Origin: JASLBX01 sp036374175
GTDB lineage: Bacteria > Actinomycetota > Actinomycetes > Jiangellales > Jiangellaceae
Length of the DNA: 31,652 nucleotides
Assembly: GCA_036374175.1 (NCBI GenBank)
Contig: DASUUH010000134.1
Span: 1 to 31,652 of the forward strand
Direction of reading: 5' to 3'
Shown: piece by piece, positions 14,858-23,778 of the stretch
Layout: each line of letters opens with the position of its first letter
Numbering within the stretch: the stretch's first letter is position 1
The notes under the pieces: generated by a model
The model's database searches: none
Seen by the model: the letters and a program-made list of their open reading frames with translations, nothing else
Told to the model about the DNA's origin: nothing
Made by a program: the position numbers and the translations under genes

Positions 14858-17491
14858 GTGAACGCACGACGACTATCGACACTCCTGCTCGCAGTCCTAC
14901 TGGTCTTTGGCCTGGCCCCCGTGGTCACCGCGGCGCCGCCCGAGCCGGAGCCTCCGTCCTCTGAACTCGATCCACCCCGTGGCCCGTCCGATACCGACCT
15001 TCCGTTCGGCATCGGGCCGGACGATCGCGGGAGGTCGACAGACGCCCCAGGGCGACAGCCGGCTGAGCCCGAGCCGTCAGAGAAGTTGCCCGGGAAGCCG
15101 CGCAACGACCTCATCGAGGACGTGCCGGTCAATCCTGACGACGCGTCCATCCCGATCGGCGTCATCCCGTATCACGACATCCCGCCGGCGCTGCGTGACC
15201 TCCAGCAGAGCGACCGGATCAGCGTCGAGATCATCGGCCAGTCCGTCCTCGGCCGCGACATGCACCTCGTCGTCGCCACCGCGCCGATGACGGACGCCAA
15301 GTGGGACGAATGGCAGCGACTGTCGGACCTGCGATTCGAAGATCCGCACCGCGCACTGGCAGAGTTCGACGCGGGTGCGTACGACGATTGGCGCACGCCG
15401 CTGTTGATCAATAACAACATCCACGGCAATGAGTGGGAGGGCACCGACGCGAGCCTTCGGGTGCTTGAGGAGCTTGCTTTCTCCAATGATCCAGCCGTGA
15501 TCGAGCAGCTCAACAGTCACGTGATCGCGTTCATCGTGACGCACAACCCGGACGGCCGGGTCGCGGGTGTGCGGGCCAACGCCAACGGCTTCGACATGAA
15601 CCGCGACTACATCACGGGATCGCAACCCGAAGTCCGGGCGGTTCGCCAGCAGATCGTCCGCTACAGCCCGATGACGATGCTCGACATCCATGGCTACGTG
15701 TGGAGCAACAACACCGGTGCCACGCTGATCGAACCCACTACCGGTCCGCACGGCGACAACTACGAGTACGATCTCTACATCCCCAAGGCGCTGCGCAACG
15801 GCCTGGCAATGGAGGCTCGTGTCGTTAGCGACGTCGGCGACGACCTGGCCGCTTGGGCCGACGACACGCAAAGTGGTGCGCTACCGATAGCTGTTCGGAT
15901 ATGGCGCGGAAAGGCTGACATTCCGTACCGTGACCGGTTCGACGGCTGGGACGACTGGCCGCCGATCTTCACTCCGATGTACGCGATGTATCACGGCTCG
16001 ATCGGTCACACGATCGAGGTCCCGATCCCCAGGCCACTTTCAAGCCAAACGTGGACGCCAGAAATGCTGGACCGTCGAGCTGACATCAACATCAGAGTCG
16101 CTCGCGCAACGATCGAGGCGAACATCGATTACGCCACCGAGAACCAGGACGCGCTGATCGCCAACCAGCTGGAATGGTTCCGTCGCGGCGTCGATGGTGA
16201 GTCGGCCCGGCCGATCGACGACCAGCTCTCGCTGGACCTGGCGTTCGGCGACAACGCCAAGACGCACCTGCAGGAGTACCCGGCGGCGTACGTCATCCCC
16301 ATGGGCAAGGGTCAGCGCAGCGACACAGCAGCCGCCCGGGTGGTCCAGTTCATGATCGACAACGACGTCGAGGTGCACCGCGCCTGGCGGCCGTTCACGC
16401 TGAACGGCACGAACTTCGGTGCCGGCAGCTATGTCGTGGACATGCATCAGTCCAAGCGAGGATTGGCCAACACCATCCTCGAAGTCGGGCGCGACGTCAC
16501 CAATGAGTTCGACCAGATGTACGACATCTCCGCGTGGAGCCTCGGCCACCTGTGGGGAGCGACCGTACATCGGGTGAACGACGACGCCGGCCTAGACTTG
16601 CAGGCCCTGCGCCCAGTGCAGGCGGCCCGCGCAACTGGCTCCGTCGCTCCAGGCAACTTGCCGGCCTACGGGTTGAGTGCCGACTCGCTGGCTGGGATCC
16701 GGGCCGTCCACCACCTGCTCGACGAAGGCGTGGACGTGTCTCGGACGGACGACGGGACGTTCGTCGTTTCCGGTTCCCTGGCGACCATCCGTGAGGTGGC
16801 GACGGCCTACGGGGTCGAGTTCACCGCTATCACGCCAGCGGAGGCGAGCTCGGCCGAGCCGGTCTCCAAGGTGCGGGTGGGAGTCGCGGCCAATGCCGGT
16901 GAGATCTACGCCCTGCGACAGATGGGATTCGATCCGATCTCGGTGACGCACGGTGGATTCAACGAAGGGACGCTCTCGTTCGATGACTTCGACGCCTTAT
17001 TCATCTCGACGACGGCCTTCAACCCGCTCAACCTCGATGCCGCGCAGAACGCAGCCTTCGACGAGTGGCTGGCCGACGGCGGGACTGTCGTTGGCCGCGG
17101 GTTCGGCGGAATCCTGCTCAACAGCCGCGCCGGCCTGCTGGACGTCACCGATGCCGCAGGGAGGGGCGACGCGAACGGAATCGTGGCAGTCGAGAACGAT
17201 CCGGACTCCCCGATCACCGGCGGAACGCCGACCTCGGCGTTCGTCAGCTCGCCCCGGTACTTCACCGAGGTGGGCGGCGACGTGCGAGTAGACCAGTGGC
17301 TGGAGTCGGAGGGCTTCTTCCTGGCCGGACACTGGGTGGGTCAGGAGGCCGCCGCGGGTCATGCGGTGGTGGTGAGTGGAACGGCGCGGGGTGCCAACGT
17401 CACCCTGTTCGGTACCGAGCCACTGTTCCGAGCCCACCCTGAAGGGCTGTACCCGCAGGTCGCGAATGCGCTGTGGTGGGACGGCTCATGA
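14858..17491 (+). CDS. Secreted M14 zinc carboxypeptidase with C-terminal extension
   Basis: Extracellular metallopeptidase of 877 aa. GTG 14858 follows AGGAGAGG with 7-nt spacing and opens a signal peptide (NARRLSTLLLAVLLVFGLA, cut near VTAA). A Pro/Glu/Asp-rich pro-region follows. The M14 domain covers about residues 110-440: HGNEWE gives His189 and Glu192 and DIHGYV gives His278 as zinc ligands, and GHTIEVP supplies Glu387 as catalytic base. Residues about 470-650 are a beta-rich spacer. About 680-877 resemble a glutamine-amidotransferase-like alpha/beta fold (VGVAANAGEIYALRQMGFD, DALFISTTAF, GGTVVGRGFGG) without an obvious nucleophile. The upstream frame to 14783 is not needed. Substrate preference is unknown. 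Confidence 0.92.
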   Translation: MNARRLSTLLLAVLLVFGLAPVVTAAPPEPEPPSSELDPPRGPSDTDLPFGIGPDDRGRSTDAPGRQPAEPEPSEKLPGKPRNDLIEDVPVNPDDASIPIGVIPYHDIPPALRDLQQSDRISVEIIGQSVLGRDMHLVVATAPMTDAKWDEWQRLSDLRFEDPHRALAEFDAGAYDDWRTPLLINNNIHGNEWEGTDASLRVLEELAFSNDPAVIEQLNSHVIAFIVTHNPDGRVAGVRANANGFDMNRDYITGSQPEVRAVRQQIVRYSPMTMLDIHGYVWSNNTGATLIEPTTGPHGDNYEYDLYIPKALRNGLAMEARVVSDVGDDLAAWADDTQSGALPIAVRIWRGKADIPYRDRFDGWDDWPPIFTPMYAMYHGSIGHTIEVPIPRPLSSQTWTPEMLDRRADINIRVARATIEANIDYATENQDALIANQLEWFRRGVDGESARPIDDQLSLDLAFGDNAKTHLQEYPAAYVIPMGKGQRSDTAAARVVQFMIDNDVEVHRAWRPFTLNGTNFGAGSYVVDMHQSKRGLANTILEVGRDVTNEFDQMYDISAWSLGHLWGATVHRVNDDAGLDLQALRPVQAARATGSVAPGNLPAYGLSADSLAGIRAVHHLLDEGVDVSRTDDGTFVVSGSLATIREVATAYGVEFTAITPAEASSAEPVSKVRVGVAANAGEIYALRQMGFDPISVTHGGFNEGTLSFDDFDALFISTTAFNPLNLDAAQNAAFDEWLADGGTVVGRGFGGILLNSRAGLLDVTDAAGRGDANGIVAVENDPDSPITGGTPTSAFVSSPRYFTEVGGDVRVDQWLESEGFFLAGHWVGQEAAAGHAVVVSGTARGANVTLFGTEPLFRAHPEGLYPQVANALWWDGS

Positions 17492-17500
17492 CCTAAATCA

Positions 17501-17560
17501 CGATCATGTCGGCCCGGCCGGTAGCGGCGGTGTGTCGCACCTGTCGGGCCGACATGATCG
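17501..17560. terminator. Inverted repeat between convergent genes, bidirectional terminator
   Basis: Arms CGATCATGTCGGCCCG (17501-17516) and its exact complement (17545-17560) with a 28-nt GC-rich loop. It fills the gap between the carboxypeptidase stop (17491) and the DUF3048 stop (17576). GATC again lies near the outer arm end. Confidence 0.75.
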
Positions 17561-17575
17561 CGTTGGGGACCCTCC

Positions 17576-18583
17576 TCAGGAAGTCGTCCAGCTGACGTCG
17601 CCGTCCCATGGCACCAGACCGATCCATGTCCTGCCGGCGGGTACGAAGAGCGGCTCGCCGTCCAGACCCGCCAGCGCGAACGGCACCTCGGCGCTCGGCT
17701 TGGACCAGGTTCCTTCGACGGCAGTCCCGTCTGTGAACATGACGGCCTCGCCCGACCCTTCAAGGACCGTCTCCGGGACGAAGTTGCCCGCCGGGTCAGT
17801 GTAGCCCGCGTCCCGAATGGCGACCCGCAGCACCAGGACGGTGTCGGCGATGAATTCGTCGCCTTCGGCGGCCAGGTTGTCGCGCCGGTGCCAGCCGCCG
17901 TCCGTCCAGTCCCACACTGTCGTCCGGGAGCCGGAGAACCGCGCCGTCACCTCGGTAGCCGGCTCGCCGGCGGGCGGCGCGTCGTCGGGGCCGGACCACG
18001 GCAGGTACAGGACGTCCGGCGGGTCGAGGTCGATCTCGGTCAGGAGCTCTTCTGGGTCCACCGTGACGCTGTACAGCGAGGGCCGCTTGCTGTCGCGAGA
18101 GAAGCCGGCCGCACCTTCGGTGACGACCGTGACGCCGGCCTCGTCCATCGCACGCAAGACTCGACGCGCACCACCGGAGGCGACCAGCGCCGCGCCGGTG
18201 GGCAGGACGATGCCGATGTCGGAGGTGCGGATCGACCTGACCGGGGCCACCGCGTCGGGTAACTCCGAGTGATACATGGCCGCCAGTCGAGTCAGGCCGC
18301 CCTCCACCAGCTCCTCGACCACGATGTCCGCGCCAGACAAGCCGACCTGCGGGCGGGCCGACCCGGTGTTGTCCACCTTGACCACTAGCACCGGCCGGTC
18401 TGCGACGCCGTCCGGCGCCGGGAGGCCGGTGAGCGGCCAAACCGGTTCGGGAGTCGGCGTCGGGGAGGGCGTCGACTCAGTGGCCGTCTGTGCGGAGGTG
18501 GGCGTGGGTTGCGCCTCGGGTTCGTCGGTGCACGCAGCGACCGCAGTGAGCAGCGCGAACAAGGCGATCAGGAGTCGTCGCAC
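17576..18583 (-). CDS. DUF3048 (YerB-like) lipoprotein
   Basis: Predicted lipoprotein of 335 aa. The GTG start at 18583 opens MRRLLIALFALLTAVAAC, with the lipobox Cys at residue 18, then a Thr/Pro/Ser-rich linker to about residue 48. The folded region starts with PLTGLPAPDGVADRPVLVVKVDN and continues with RPQVGLSGADIVVEELVEGG and PVRSIRTSDIGI, the hallmark segments of DUF3048 proteins such as YerB. A second part from about residue 230 (TVWDWTDGGW, GTWSKPSAEVPF) belongs to the same family. The molecular function is not established; the family is found at the cell surface. smpB lies upstream on the same strand, 134 bp away. Confidence 0.9.
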   Translation of the reverse strand: MRRLLIALFALLTAVAACTDEPEAQPTPTSAQTATESTPSPTPTPEPVWPLTGLPAPDGVADRPVLVVKVDNTGSARPQVGLSGADIVVEELVEGGLTRLAAMYHSELPDAVAPVRSIRTSDIGIVLPTGAALVASGGARRVLRAMDEAGVTVVTEGAAGFSRDSKRPSLYSVTVDPEELLTEIDLDPPDVLYLPWSGPDDAPPAGEPATEVTARFSGSRTTVWDWTDGGWHRRDNLAAEGDEFIADTVLVLRVAIRDAGYTDPAGNFVPETVLEGSGEAVMFTDGTAVEGTWSKPSAEVPFALAGLDGEPLFVPAGRTWIGLVPWDGDVSWTTS

Positions 18584-18717
18584 CCGGCGAGTCTGCCAGT
18601 AGTCACCACTGCGGCGGGTGAGGCCGGCACAGCTTCACCATGCGCGTTGGTGCCCTACCACCCGCACGCGCCTGCCGCGGCAGGTATAGCGGTGTTGAAC
18701 GTGATCAACCGAACGGG

Positions 18718-19188
18718 TCAGCGGCGGCGTGCGCGAGCCATCGCCCGTTCGGCCTCGCGCTTGGCCTGCTTCTCAGCCAGCGCCTGCCGCTTGTCGTGCG
18801 TCTTCTTGCCCTTCGCGAGTGCGATCTCGACCTTGGCGTAGCCGTCCTTGAAGTACAGCGATAGCGGGATCAGCGTTAGGCCGCGCTCGCGAGTCTTACC
18901 GATGAGTCGAGAGATCTCTTCCCGGTGCATCAGCAGCTTGCGCGACCGGCGCGGCTCGTGGTTCGTCCAGGTCCCCTGGTCGTATTCGGGGATGTGCACG
19001 TTGCGCAGCCAGACCTCACCGTCGCGCACCTCAGCGAACCCGTCGATCAGGGACGCTCGGCCGGCGCGCAGCGACTTCACCTCGGTGCCGGTCAGGACGA
19101 TGCCGGCCTCGTAGGTGTCTTCGATGTCGTAGTTGTGCCGGGCCTTGCGGTTCTGGACGATGAACTTGCGGCCCTTCTCCCGTGCCAT
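18718..19188 (-). CDS. smpB: SsrA-binding protein SmpB
   Basis: Binds the tRNA-like part of tmRNA and carries it to stalled ribosomes. The 156-aa sequence has the OB-fold motifs KFIVQNRKARHNYDIEDTYEAG, GTEVKSLRAGRASLIDGF and NVHIPEYDQG, and a Lys/Arg-rich C-terminal tail (KGKKTHDKRQALAEKQAKRE) that enters the mRNA channel. Length is typical. ATG 19188 lies just after AGAGG. It is the last gene of the run that includes ftsE, ftsX and the M23 peptidase, a common actinobacterial order. The tmRNA gene is about 6 kb to the left in this window. Confidence 0.98.
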   Translation of the reverse strand: MAREKGRKFIVQNRKARHNYDIEDTYEAGIVLTGTEVKSLRAGRASLIDGFAEVRDGEVWLRNVHIPEYDQGTWTNHEPRRSRKLLMHREEISRLIGKTRERGLTLIPLSLYFKDGYAKVEIALAKGKKTHDKRQALAEKQAKREAERAMARARRR

Positions 19189-19209
19189 ACCTCTAGGATC
19201 TCACCCGCG

Positions 19210-20688
19210 TCAGAGGTAGTTCATCGGGTTTGTCCGGCTGCCGTTCACGTACACCATGAAATGCAGGTGGCATGCGGTGGAGTAACCCGTCGAGCCGGAG
19301 TAGCCGATCACATCGCCCTTGCTCACCCGGCTGCCGGACGACACGGCGAACCTGGACAGGTGACTGTACGAGGTCATCATGTGCTTTTCGCCCATCATGC
19401 CGTGATCGATGGCCACCTGATTCCCGTAACCGCCGCGGTAGTTCGCCCACTGCACCTTGCCGGACGCCGACGCACGGATCGGCGTGCCACAGTAGGCCCG
19501 GAAATCTGTCCCATCGTGCAGCTTGTAGACACCGGTGACCGGGTGCGTCCGCATTCCGTACGGAGACGTCACGTAGGGGTTCGCGACCGGATAGGCCAGG
19601 CCGGTGGACGACGTGGACGATCGCGAGCCGCTCGACGATCGCGAACCGCCGGACGAGGACCCGGAGCTCGTGGCTGATGAACCCGAACTCGAGGTGCTCG
19701 AGCCGGACTTGCGCTTTGCCTCCTCCTTGGCCTTGCGCTCGGCCTCCTCCTTGGCCTTGCGTTCGGCCTCCTCCCGCTGCTTGCGGGCGATCTCGGCGAT
19801 CTGCGCGTCGATACGTTTGCGCTCTGCCTCCAGCGCGGCGTACTCGGCCTCGTCCGCGGCTTTGGCCTGCTCAGCGGCCGCGACGGCAGCCGACTGCTGG
19901 TCGATGAGGGCATCAACAGCTTGCTTGGCGGCTGTGGCCGCAGTCTCCTGCGCCGCGGCGTGGTCGGCGGCCGCCCGGGCTGCGATCTCGAGCTCCTGCG
20001 ATGTCTGGAGCGCTGCCGCCGCTTCTTCGCGAAGTTGCTGGGCCTCGTTGCGGAGTTCCTCGAGCTTGACCTTCTCGTTGGCCAGGCGCGCTCGATCATT
20101 CTTGAACTCGGTGAGGACGGTGTCTTCGGCGTTCAGCACCGACCGGGCGTAGCTGACCCGGGTCGCCAGTTCTCCCAATGAGTCGGCGTCGAGCAGGGTA
20201 GAAGCGGCCTCGGCAATCTGGCCCATGCTGCCTTTCTGGTAGGCCTGGACCGCGATATTGCTGATCTCCGCACGCTGGTCGTCGATCGCGTCGCTGACCT
20301 CGGCGATCTTGATCTCCTGCTCGCGGACCCGCTGTTCTGCCTCGGCGAGTCGCTGAGCCGCCAACGCGTCCTCGGCCTTGGCGGCGGCAAGCTCGCCCTG
20401 CGCACGGACGAGCTCGTCCTGCGCCTGCGCCAGCGCCTGCTCGGCGGCGGCCAGCGCCTGCTCGGCGGCCGGAAGCTGACTCTGGGCCGCCTGGAAGTCT
20501 TTCGTAGCCTGGTCGAGCTCCTTGGTGGACTGGTTCAGCTCGGCCTTTGCCTCCTGCAGCTGGCGCTCGACGTCAGACTTGCGATCCTGAGGGTCCTGGG
20601 CACTGGCGGTGGTGAACGTGGCCAGCACGACGGCGGCTGCGCACAGCGCCGCTACGAGCCAGTACCACCCTCTCGTCACACCAGTCAC
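19210..20688 (-). CDS. Secreted coiled-coil M23 peptidase, likely FtsEX-linked cell-wall hydrolase
   Basis: Endopeptidase predicted to cut peptidoglycan cross-bridges or stems. The 492-aa protein has an N-terminal signal (residues about 1-30, ending TTASAQ), a long Ala/Glu/Gln/Lys-rich coiled coil (about 33-328), a Ser/Gly linker (about 329-365) and a C-terminal LytM domain. Catalytic residues are present: His391 and Asp395 in HDGTDF, His443 in YSHLS, and His474 and His476 in HLHF, so it should be active, unlike degenerate EnvC. GTG 20688 follows GGGG with 5-nt spacing. Placed directly after ftsX, with the same coiled-coil-plus-LytM plan as EnvC, it is probably activated by FtsX at division. 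That link is inference from order and architecture. Confidence 0.93.
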   Translation of the reverse strand: MTGVTRGWYWLVAALCAAAVVLATFTTASAQDPQDRKSDVERQLQEAKAELNQSTKELDQATKDFQAAQSQLPAAEQALAAAEQALAQAQDELVRAQGELAAAKAEDALAAQRLAEAEQRVREQEIKIAEVSDAIDDQRAEISNIAVQAYQKGSMGQIAEAASTLLDADSLGELATRVSYARSVLNAEDTVLTEFKNDRARLANEKVKLEELRNEAQQLREEAAAALQTSQELEIAARAAADHAAAQETAATAAKQAVDALIDQQSAAVAAAEQAKAADEAEYAALEAERKRIDAQIAEIARKQREEAERKAKEEAERKAKEEAKRKSGSSTSSSGSSATSSGSSSGGSRSSSGSRSSTSSTGLAYPVANPYVTSPYGMRTHPVTGVYKLHDGTDFRAYCGTPIRASASGKVQWANYRGGYGNQVAIDHGMMGEKHMMTSYSHLSRFAVSSGSRVSKGDVIGYSGSTGYSTACHLHFMVYVNGSRTNPMNYL

Positions 20689-20814
20689 ATCTGCCCCTTT
20701 GCCACCACTAATGACAGGGACGATACACCGGTCGGCGGCAAGATCGGGAGACCTGCAGGGGAAAAATCAAGTGCGCGTCGTTGGCTGCGGGCGGTCTAAA
20801 TGCCGGTTAGGCAA

Positions 20815-21720
20815 CTAAACACGCAGATAACGCCGCAGGGTGATGAAGGCGGCTACAGCCGACATCATCACGCCGGCGGCAAGCAGCCACGGCACGATGA
20901 CAAGGATGTCTGACCACCCCACCCACGCGTCGATGAACAAGAACGACGGCGCGATCACCCGGTCGATAAGAATTGCCTTGATCAGGGCCACACCGGCACC
21001 GGCAAGAACCGCTCCGACGAACCCCGCGATGGCGGTCTCAAGGATGAATGGCAGCTGGATATAGAAATTGGACGCGCCGACCAGCCGCATAATCCCGGTT
21101 TCACGGCGTCGGCTGAACGCCGCGAGCCGGATGGTGTTGGTGATCAGCAATATGGCTGCCACCAACAGAATGACGGCGATGGCGACCGCGCCGAACAAGA
21201 GCCCGTTGATCACTCTGAAGAACGGTTCGAGCAGGTCGCGTTGGTCCTGAACCTGATGGACGCCTGGCAATCCGGCGACGGCCGACACCACGCCCTCGAA
21301 CCGCTCGGGGTCCTTCAATTCCACCCGGAAAGATTCCTGGAGCTGATCTGGCGTGATGCTTTCGGCGATGTCGTCGGCGAACTGCTCCTTGAAGTGCTCG
21401 TAGGCCTGCTCCTGGGACTCGAAGTGCACCGTTTTGACTTCGGGATGGGCGGTCAGAACCTGCTCGATGTCGGCCTTCTGTTCGTCGGTGACCATGCCAT
21501 CGGTGCACCGCTCGCCGCGATCGTATTCGTTGCACATGAAGACCGAGATCTGGACCTTGTCGTACCAATAGCCCTTCATGGTCTCGGCTTGAGCGCGCAG
21601 GAGCATGCCCGTACCCAGGAAGGCCATCGAAATCGCGACCGTAATGATTACCGCGAGGGTCATGGTGAGGTTGCGACGAAGGCCGGTGCCGATTTCGGAA
21701 ACGATGTACTGAAGGCGCAT
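20815..21720 (-). CDS. ftsX: Cell division protein FtsX
   Basis: Membrane subunit of the FtsEX ABC system that passes ATP-driven motion to cell-wall hydrolases outside. The 301-aa sequence has one N-terminal helix (about 20-42), a large extracellular domain (about 45-165) and three C-terminal helices (near 170-200, 220-245 and 265-292) in the usual FtsX topology. The extracellular domain has two Cys (CNEYDRGERC), as in actinobacterial FtsX, which could form a disulfide. Motifs include MRLQYIVSEIGTGLRRNLTM at the start and ETGIMRLVGASNFYIQLPF in the cytoplasmic loop. It follows ftsE by 38 bp. Confidence 0.97.
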   Translation of the reverse strand: MRLQYIVSEIGTGLRRNLTMTLAVIITVAISMAFLGTGMLLRAQAETMKGYWYDKVQISVFMCNEYDRGERCTDGMVTDEQKADIEQVLTAHPEVKTVHFESQEQAYEHFKEQFADDIAESITPDQLQESFRVELKDPERFEGVVSAVAGLPGVHQVQDQRDLLEPFFRVINGLLFGAVAIAVILLVAAILLITNTIRLAAFSRRRETGIMRLVGASNFYIQLPFILETAIAGFVGAVLAGAGVALIKAILIDRVIAPSFLFIDAWVGWSDILVIVPWLLAAGVMMSAVAAFITLRRYLRV

Positions 21721-21758
21721 AACTGTGTGAGCAGTTCCTCGGGCTTGGAAGGGACGGC

Positions 21759-22448
21759 CTACCGGGCGTAACCGTATACGCCGCGGGATTGGTCACGGAC
21801 CACGTGCCCATGATCAAGTTCAATGACCCGCTTACGCATCTGGTCGACGATGGACTGGTCGTGGGTGGCCATGACCACCGTGGTGCCGGTCCGGTTGATC
21901 CGGTCCAGCAGTTTCATGATGCCAACGCTGGTGGCTGGGTCGAGGTTTCCGGTCGGCTCGTCGGCGAGCAGAATCAGCGGACGATTGACGAACGCCCGCG
22001 CCACGGCCACTCGCTGCTGCTCGCCACCGGACAACTGGTCGGGCAACCGGTCCTCCTTGCCGCCCAGCCCGACGAGCTCGATGACCGCAGGGACGTCGCG
22101 GTTGATCTGGCGCCGCGACTTGCCGATGACTTGCAGCGCGAACGCGATGTTCTCGAACACCGTCTTGTTGGGCAGCAAGCGGAAGTCCTGGAACACCGTG
22201 CCGATGCGGCGGCGCAGTTGCGGGACCTTCCAGTTGGACAGCCGGTGCAGATCCTTGCCCGCGACCCGGATCCATCCCGACGTGGGCTTCTCCTCCTTGA
22301 GCACCAGGCGCAGGAACGTCGACTTGCCAGAGCCCGAGGGGCCGACGAGGAAGACGAACTCGCCCTTCTCCACCTCGAGCGTGAGGTCATGCAGGGCGGC
22401 GTTGTTCTGGGTGGGGTAGAGCTTGGTGACGTTGTCGAATCGGATCAC
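21759..22448 (-). CDS. ftsE: Cell division ATP-binding protein FtsE
   Basis: ATPase of the FtsEX complex. The 229-aa protein has Walker A GPSGSGKST (residues 36-44), a Q-loop region, signature LSGGEQQRV (about 138) and Walker B LILLADEPTGNLD (about 160), followed by the FtsE-type GTTVVMATHDQSIVD. GTG 22448 is chosen over the upstream frame (open to 22490) because GAGG lies 5 nt before it and the family starts at MIRFDNVTKLY. It heads the ftsE-ftsX-M23-smpB group and is separated from prfB by a perfect hairpin. Confidence 0.97.
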   Translation of the reverse strand: MIRFDNVTKLYPTQNNAALHDLTLEVEKGEFVFLVGPSGSGKSTFLRLVLKEEKPTSGWIRVAGKDLHRLSNWKVPQLRRRIGTVFQDFRLLPNKTVFENIAFALQVIGKSRRQINRDVPAVIELVGLGGKEDRLPDQLSGGEQQRVAVARAFVNRPLILLADEPTGNLDPATSVGIMKLLDRINRTGTTVVMATHDQSIVDQMRKRVIELDHGHVVRDQSRGVYGYAR

Positions 22449-22567
22449 GATGCCTCGCCAGTCGGACCGTCGGCCACTACGGCACGTCAACGCACCATAG
22501 CCAGCGTGAGTCTACGACGCTGGAACGCTACGGCCTAGTCGAACGGCCGCCACAGGCCTCCTGCAAC

Positions 22568-22630
22568 CAGCTTGTCCGGCCGGACAGCCCCATTTCTACT
22601 GGTTGGCGATGTGTCCGGCCGGACAAGCTG
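22568..22630. terminator. Perfect 19-bp inverted repeat after prfB
   Basis: CAGCTTGTCCGGCCGGACA (22568-22586) and its exact complement (22612-22630) enclose a 25-nt loop. The structure begins 12 bp after the prfB stop and precedes ftsE on the same strand, so it may end or attenuate transcription from the tad-prfB side. Within each arm, TGTCCGGCCGGACA is itself palindromic. Confidence 0.75.
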
Positions 22631-22642
22631 CAATGCTTAGGG

Positions 22643-23764
22643 TTAGGTGGCGCCGTTCTCCTGATTGCGGCGCCAGCGAATGGCCGCCTCGAGAAAACTG
22701 TCGATCTCGCCGTCGAGTACTGCCTGCGGGTTGCCGACCTCGTACTCCGTCCGCAGGTCCTTGACCATCTGGTAGGGATGCAGCACGTACGAGCGCATCT
22801 GGTTACCCCACGACGAGCCGGCGTCGCCCTTCAGTGCATCCATCGCGGCCCGTTCCTCCTGCCGCTTGCGCTCGAGCAGCTTGGCCTGCAGCACGCGCAT
22901 GGCCGAGGCCTTGTTCTGCAACTGCGACTTCTCGTTCTGGCAGGAGACCACGATTCCGGTCGGCAGGTGAGTGATGCGAACCGCGGAGTCGGTGGTGTTG
23001 ACGCTCTGCCCACCCGGGCCGGACGACCGGAACACGTCGACCCGGATGTCGGCCTCCGGAATCTCGATGTGGTCCGTCTGCTCCACGACCGGCAGCACCT
23101 CGACGCCGGCGAACGACGTCTGCCGGCGGCCCTGGTTATCGAACGGGCTGATCCGGACCAACCGGTGGGTCCCCTGTTCAACTGACAGCGTCCCGTACGC
23201 GTATGGGGCATGGATGACGAACGTGGCCGACTTGATGCCGGCCTCTTCGGCGTAGGACGTGTCGTAGACCTCGGTGTTGTACCCATGGCGCTCGGCCCAG
23301 CGCAGGTACATCCGCATCAGCATCTCGGCCCAGTCAGCAGCATCAACACCGCCAGCCTCGGCGCGGATCGTCAGAACAGCGTCCCGCTGGTCGTACTCAC
23401 CGGACAGCAGTGTGCGGACTTCGAGCTCGGAGACCAGCCGTGACAGCTCGTCCAGTTCTCGCTCGACCTCCTTGGCGGCGTCGGCGTCGTCCTCCTCGTC
23501 CGCCAACTGTGTGAGCACCTCGAGATCGTCCACCCGCTGGCGCAAATCAGTGACCTTGCGGAGCTCGGCCTGCAGGTAGGACAGCTTGCTAGTGACCTGC
23601 TGGGCACGCTCGACGTCCTCCCACAAGTCGGGAGTGGCCGCCTGCGCTTCAAGCTCGGCGACTTGCTCGCGCATGCGCGCAGGATCGAGCACCTGCTCGA
23701 TGCCCTTCAGGGTCTGGTCGAGGGTGCCGATCTCGGCGCTAACGTCACGTGCCACGTCTATCAA
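22643..23764 (-). CDS. prfB: Peptide chain release factor 2
   Basis: Terminates translation at UGA and UAA. The 373-aa sequence carries the stop-codon reading motif SPF in ISPFDNQGRR (about residue 206) and the catalytic GGQ in SSGPGGQSVN (about residue 250), plus the N-terminal helical domain. The gene reads through without the internal UGA frameshift that controls prfB in many other bacteria. The start is either TTG 23764 or GTG 23755 (VARDVSAEIG); neither has a clear ribosome site. It starts only 14-23 nt after the tadG-like gene, so it may be transcribed with the tad operon as well as from its own promoter. Confidence 0.97.
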   Translation of the reverse strand: MIDVARDVSAEIGTLDQTLKGIEQVLDPARMREQVAELEAQAATPDLWEDVERAQQVTSKLSYLQAELRKVTDLRQRVDDLEVLTQLADEEDDADAAKEVERELDELSRLVSELEVRTLLSGEYDQRDAVLTIRAEAGGVDAADWAEMLMRMYLRWAERHGYNTEVYDTSYAEEAGIKSATFVIHAPYAYGTLSVEQGTHRLVRISPFDNQGRRQTSFAGVEVLPVVEQTDHIEIPEADIRVDVFRSSGPGGQSVNTTDSAVRITHLPTGIVVSCQNEKSQLQNKASAMRVLQAKLLERKRQEERAAMDALKGDAGSSWGNQMRSYVLHPYQMVKDLRTEYEVGNPQAVLDGEIDSFLEAAIRWRRNQENGAT

Positions 23765-23778
23765 GGGTACGGGTGCAG

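Noticed and set aside
18671..18684. CCTGCCGCGGCAGG palindrome as a terminator of smpB
   Set aside because: It is palindromic without room for a loop, so it cannot form a stable hairpin of useful length. A protein-binding site is possible but unsupported.
22643..23764. Programmed +1 frameshift in prfB
   Set aside because: The gene reads through in one frame with no internal UGA, so the classical autoregulatory site is absent.
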